A stretch of DNA of 8,307 nucleotides from Tychonema litorale BBK16 (GTDB lineage Bacteria; Cyanobacteriota; Cyanobacteriia; Cyanobacteriales; Microcoleaceae), in contig NZ_JAKJHX010000049.1 in assembly GCF_021648855.1 (NCBI RefSeq), forward strand, positions 1 to 8,307, given 5' to 3'. Shown piece by piece: positions 7,324 to 8,307 of this stretch. The notes beneath the pieces are model-generated. The model had not been told where the DNA came from. It did no database searches and worked only from the letters and a program-made list of their open reading frames with translations. The translations under genes were made by a program, and so were the position numbers. The number at the start of each line of letters is the position of its first letter. Within the stretch, counting starts at the first letter, position 1.

Positions 7324-7353
7324 TCAGTCATCAGTCATCAGTCAACAGTTAAC
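7324..7353. repeat. Heptad tandem repeat (TCAGTCA)n upstream of cobH
   Basis: Three TCAGTCA units and one ACAGTTA unit run from 7324 to 7351. The segment 7339-7353 (CAGTCAACAGTTAAC) is the exact reverse complement of 6137-6151, so the same STRR family flanks the psb32-like gene in opposite orientations. The rest of the 7283-7413 spacer shows no strong promoter and no cobalamin riboswitch. Confidence 0.75.
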
Positions 7354-7413
7354 CAATAACTAAAATCTGGTAAGCTGATAGTTGATCATTCACAGGCGAC
7401 AGCTATTCAACAC

Positions 7414-8037
7414 ATGGAATGGCACGTAAGCGATGCCCAGAGTCTGGGATTGATAGATGACGAAATTGGCGATCACGGTTTTTCAGCAGCGGAATACGAA
7501 ATAGTCCGCCGTGTGATCTATGCGACTGCTGATTTTGAGTATAAATCTTTAATTAGTTTTTCCGATCAGGCTTTGCAGGCTGGGGCGGCAGCTTTGGCTG
7601 CTCGAACTACGATTGTGGTAGATGTGCCGATGGTGCAGGTGGGGATTACGCCACTGATCCAAAGTACCTTTGCGAATCCGGTTTATTGTTCGATGGAGGC
7701 TTTGACTCGCCCCCAAAAGGAAAAGACGCGGGCGGCTTGGGGGATTGAGACTTTGGCGAAACGCTATCCTGAAGGGATTTTTGTGGTTGGCCAGGCTCAA
7801 ACTTCATTATCCGCGATCGTGGATTTGATTGAATCTGAGGAAATTCGGCCTGCTTTGGTGATTGGGACTCCTTCTGGGTTTGTGGGAGTGGATGTGGCCA
7901 AGTCCCGTTTACATGATTCGATGATTCCTCATATTCGGATTGAGGGGCGCAAGGGCTCTGCGGTGGTGGCTGTGGCGATTGTGAACGGTTTGGTGGATTT
8001 GGCTTGGCAGGCTTACGGGCAAGAGGGGAATAGTTAA
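7414..8037 (+). CDS. cobH: Precorrin-8X methylmutase (CobH/CbiC)
   Basis: Predicted 207-residue cytosolic isomerase of corrin (vitamin B12-type) synthesis. The family moves a methyl group from C-11 to C-12, turning precorrin-8X (or its cobalt form) into hydrogenobyrinic (or cobyrinic) acid. Family signatures: RRVIYATADFEY (32-43), the IVVDVPMVQVGI segment (67-78), TRPQKEKTRAAWG (98-110), VGQAQTSL (125-132), the GTPSGFVGV loop (151-159) and KGSAVVAVAIVNGL (180-193). Length is normal for the family. The family's catalytic His, in the R-x-(V/I)-H-(A/T) motif, is Tyr36 here (codon TAT at 7519-7521). Many cyanobacterial relatives may share this, but I could not check. ATG 7414 gives the family's usual short start (MEW); no Shine-Dalgarno sequence is evident. 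No other B12 gene lies in the window. The gene could be named cbiC if the pathway is the early-cobalt one. Confidence 0.93.
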   Translation: MEWHVSDAQSLGLIDDEIGDHGFSAAEYEIVRRVIYATADFEYKSLISFSDQALQAGAAALAARTTIVVDVPMVQVGITPLIQSTFANPVYCSMEALTRPQKEKTRAAWGIETLAKRYPEGIFVVGQAQTSLSAIVDLIESEEIRPALVIGTPSGFVGVDVAKSRLHDSMIPHIRIEGRKGSAVVAVAIVNGLVDLAWQAYGQEGNS

Positions 8038-8040
8038 CCA

Positions 8041-8073
8041 AACCAGGTTCTCCTGATGATATCAATTCTGGTT
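8041..8073 (+). terminator. Weak hairpin after cobH
   Basis: AACCAG (8041-8046) pairs with CTGGTT (8068-8073), with a small inner TGAT/ATCA stem (8054-8057 with 8061-8064). It starts 3 bases after the cobH stop codon. The outer stem is only 6 bp and no T-run follows, so a role as terminator is only a suggestion from position. Confidence 0.2.
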
Positions 8074-8089
8074 GCCCCGGAATTATACA

Positions 8090-8106
8090 GAGGAGACGGC
8101 AATGCC
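8090..8106. repeat. Decayed half-copy of the GGCACTGCC-family repeat
   Basis: Bases 8090-8106 match the left arm of the psb32-distal inverted repeat (7217-7233) at 16 of 17 positions. The other arm is missing: after AATGCC the sequence departs from the family. The bases from 8107 to about 8150 hold no gene I can recognise. Confidence 0.6.
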
Positions 8107-8182
8107 CATAGGTGTCAACTTAAGCGTGAAAGCATGGTGTGTAACGTCTTCTCTAGGGGGCAGAGATCCGACACACCCCCAG

Positions 8183-8307
8183 CCCCTCTAGAGAGGGGAG
8201 CTAGATCCGGTTCCCCTCCTGGGAGGGGCTAGGGGTGGGCATCCTGGGAGGAGCTAGGGGTGGGCATCCTGGGAGGAGCTAGGGGTGGGCATCCTGGGAG
8301 GAGCTAG
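8183..8307. repeat. GC-rich palindromes and 25-bp tandem array, cut by the window end
   Basis: The array has a 25-bp period: units 8218-8242, 8243-8267, 8268-8292 and a partial fourth unit to 8307. Units 2 and 3 are identical; unit 1 differs at one base (GAGGGGCTAG against GAGGAGCTAG). Two 7-bp-arm palindromes precede or overlap it: CCCCTCT/AGAGGGG (8183-8198) and CCCCTCC/GGAGGGG (8213-8228). The motif is a GGGGTGGGC/GGGAGGAGC mix typical of expanding non-coding repeats in filamentous cyanobacteria. There are no distinct spacers, so it is not CRISPR. The array runs out of the window. Confidence 0.9.

Noticed and set aside
7283..7413. Cobalamin riboswitch before cobH
   Set aside because: The spacer is short and repeat-filled, and I see no B12-box motif or the needed paired elements.
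7646..8065. Minus-strand frame opposite cobH
   Set aside because: Pro/Ser/Gln-rich antisense translation with no domain; cobH on the + strand explains the region.
8218..8307. CRISPR array at the right edge
   Set aside because: The 25-bp units abut with no variable spacers; it is a simple tandem repeat.

Overview
The window looks like chromosomal DNA of a filamentous cyanobacterium, probably an Oscillatoria/Microcoleus-type organism. Three things point there. There is a Psb32-like photosystem II repair gene. There are three copies of the cyanobacterial HIP1 octamer GCGATCGC (3016-3023, 6034-6041, 6466-6473) and many shorter CGATCG cores. The spacers are full of heptanucleotide tandem repeats (STRR type) and GC-rich palindromic repeats of the kind typical of these genomes. 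The assignment comes from the sequence alone, without a database search.

Layout, all genes on the + strand. 1-102: two tandem 47-bp copies of a palindromic dispersed repeat. 103-599: AT-rich leader with no gene and no convincing promoter. 606-6086: a 1,826-residue STAND-type protein, with a degenerate N-terminal STAND-like domain, TPR-like helices, an active-looking P-loop NTPase, one hydrophobic segment and 14 WD40 repeats (two seven-bladed propellers). 6087-6396: a 310-bp spacer with two head-to-tail heptad arrays, a pyrimidine-rich stretch (about 6241-6297) and a candidate RpaB (HLR1-like) site. 6397-7200: psb32-like TPM-domain gene. 7201-7413: spacer with a 26-bp-arm inverted repeat and another heptad array. 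7414-8037: precorrin-8X methylmutase (cobH/cbiC). 8038-8307: repeats only, ending in a 25-bp tandem array that runs off the window.

The genes do not look like one operon. The spacers of 310 and 213 bp are full of repeats, and the jobs differ: a large signalling or conflict-type switch, photosystem II repair, and corrin synthesis. The main candidate for unusual biology is the STAND protein. It has the architecture of an NTP-dependent sensor switch, but no recognisable effector enzyme in the protein or beside it. Other signals are repeat-derived peptides in its coding sequence, a reversal of coding-strand G/C skew within genes, a Tyr at the expected catalytic His of the methylmutase, and a possible light-response site before psb32.
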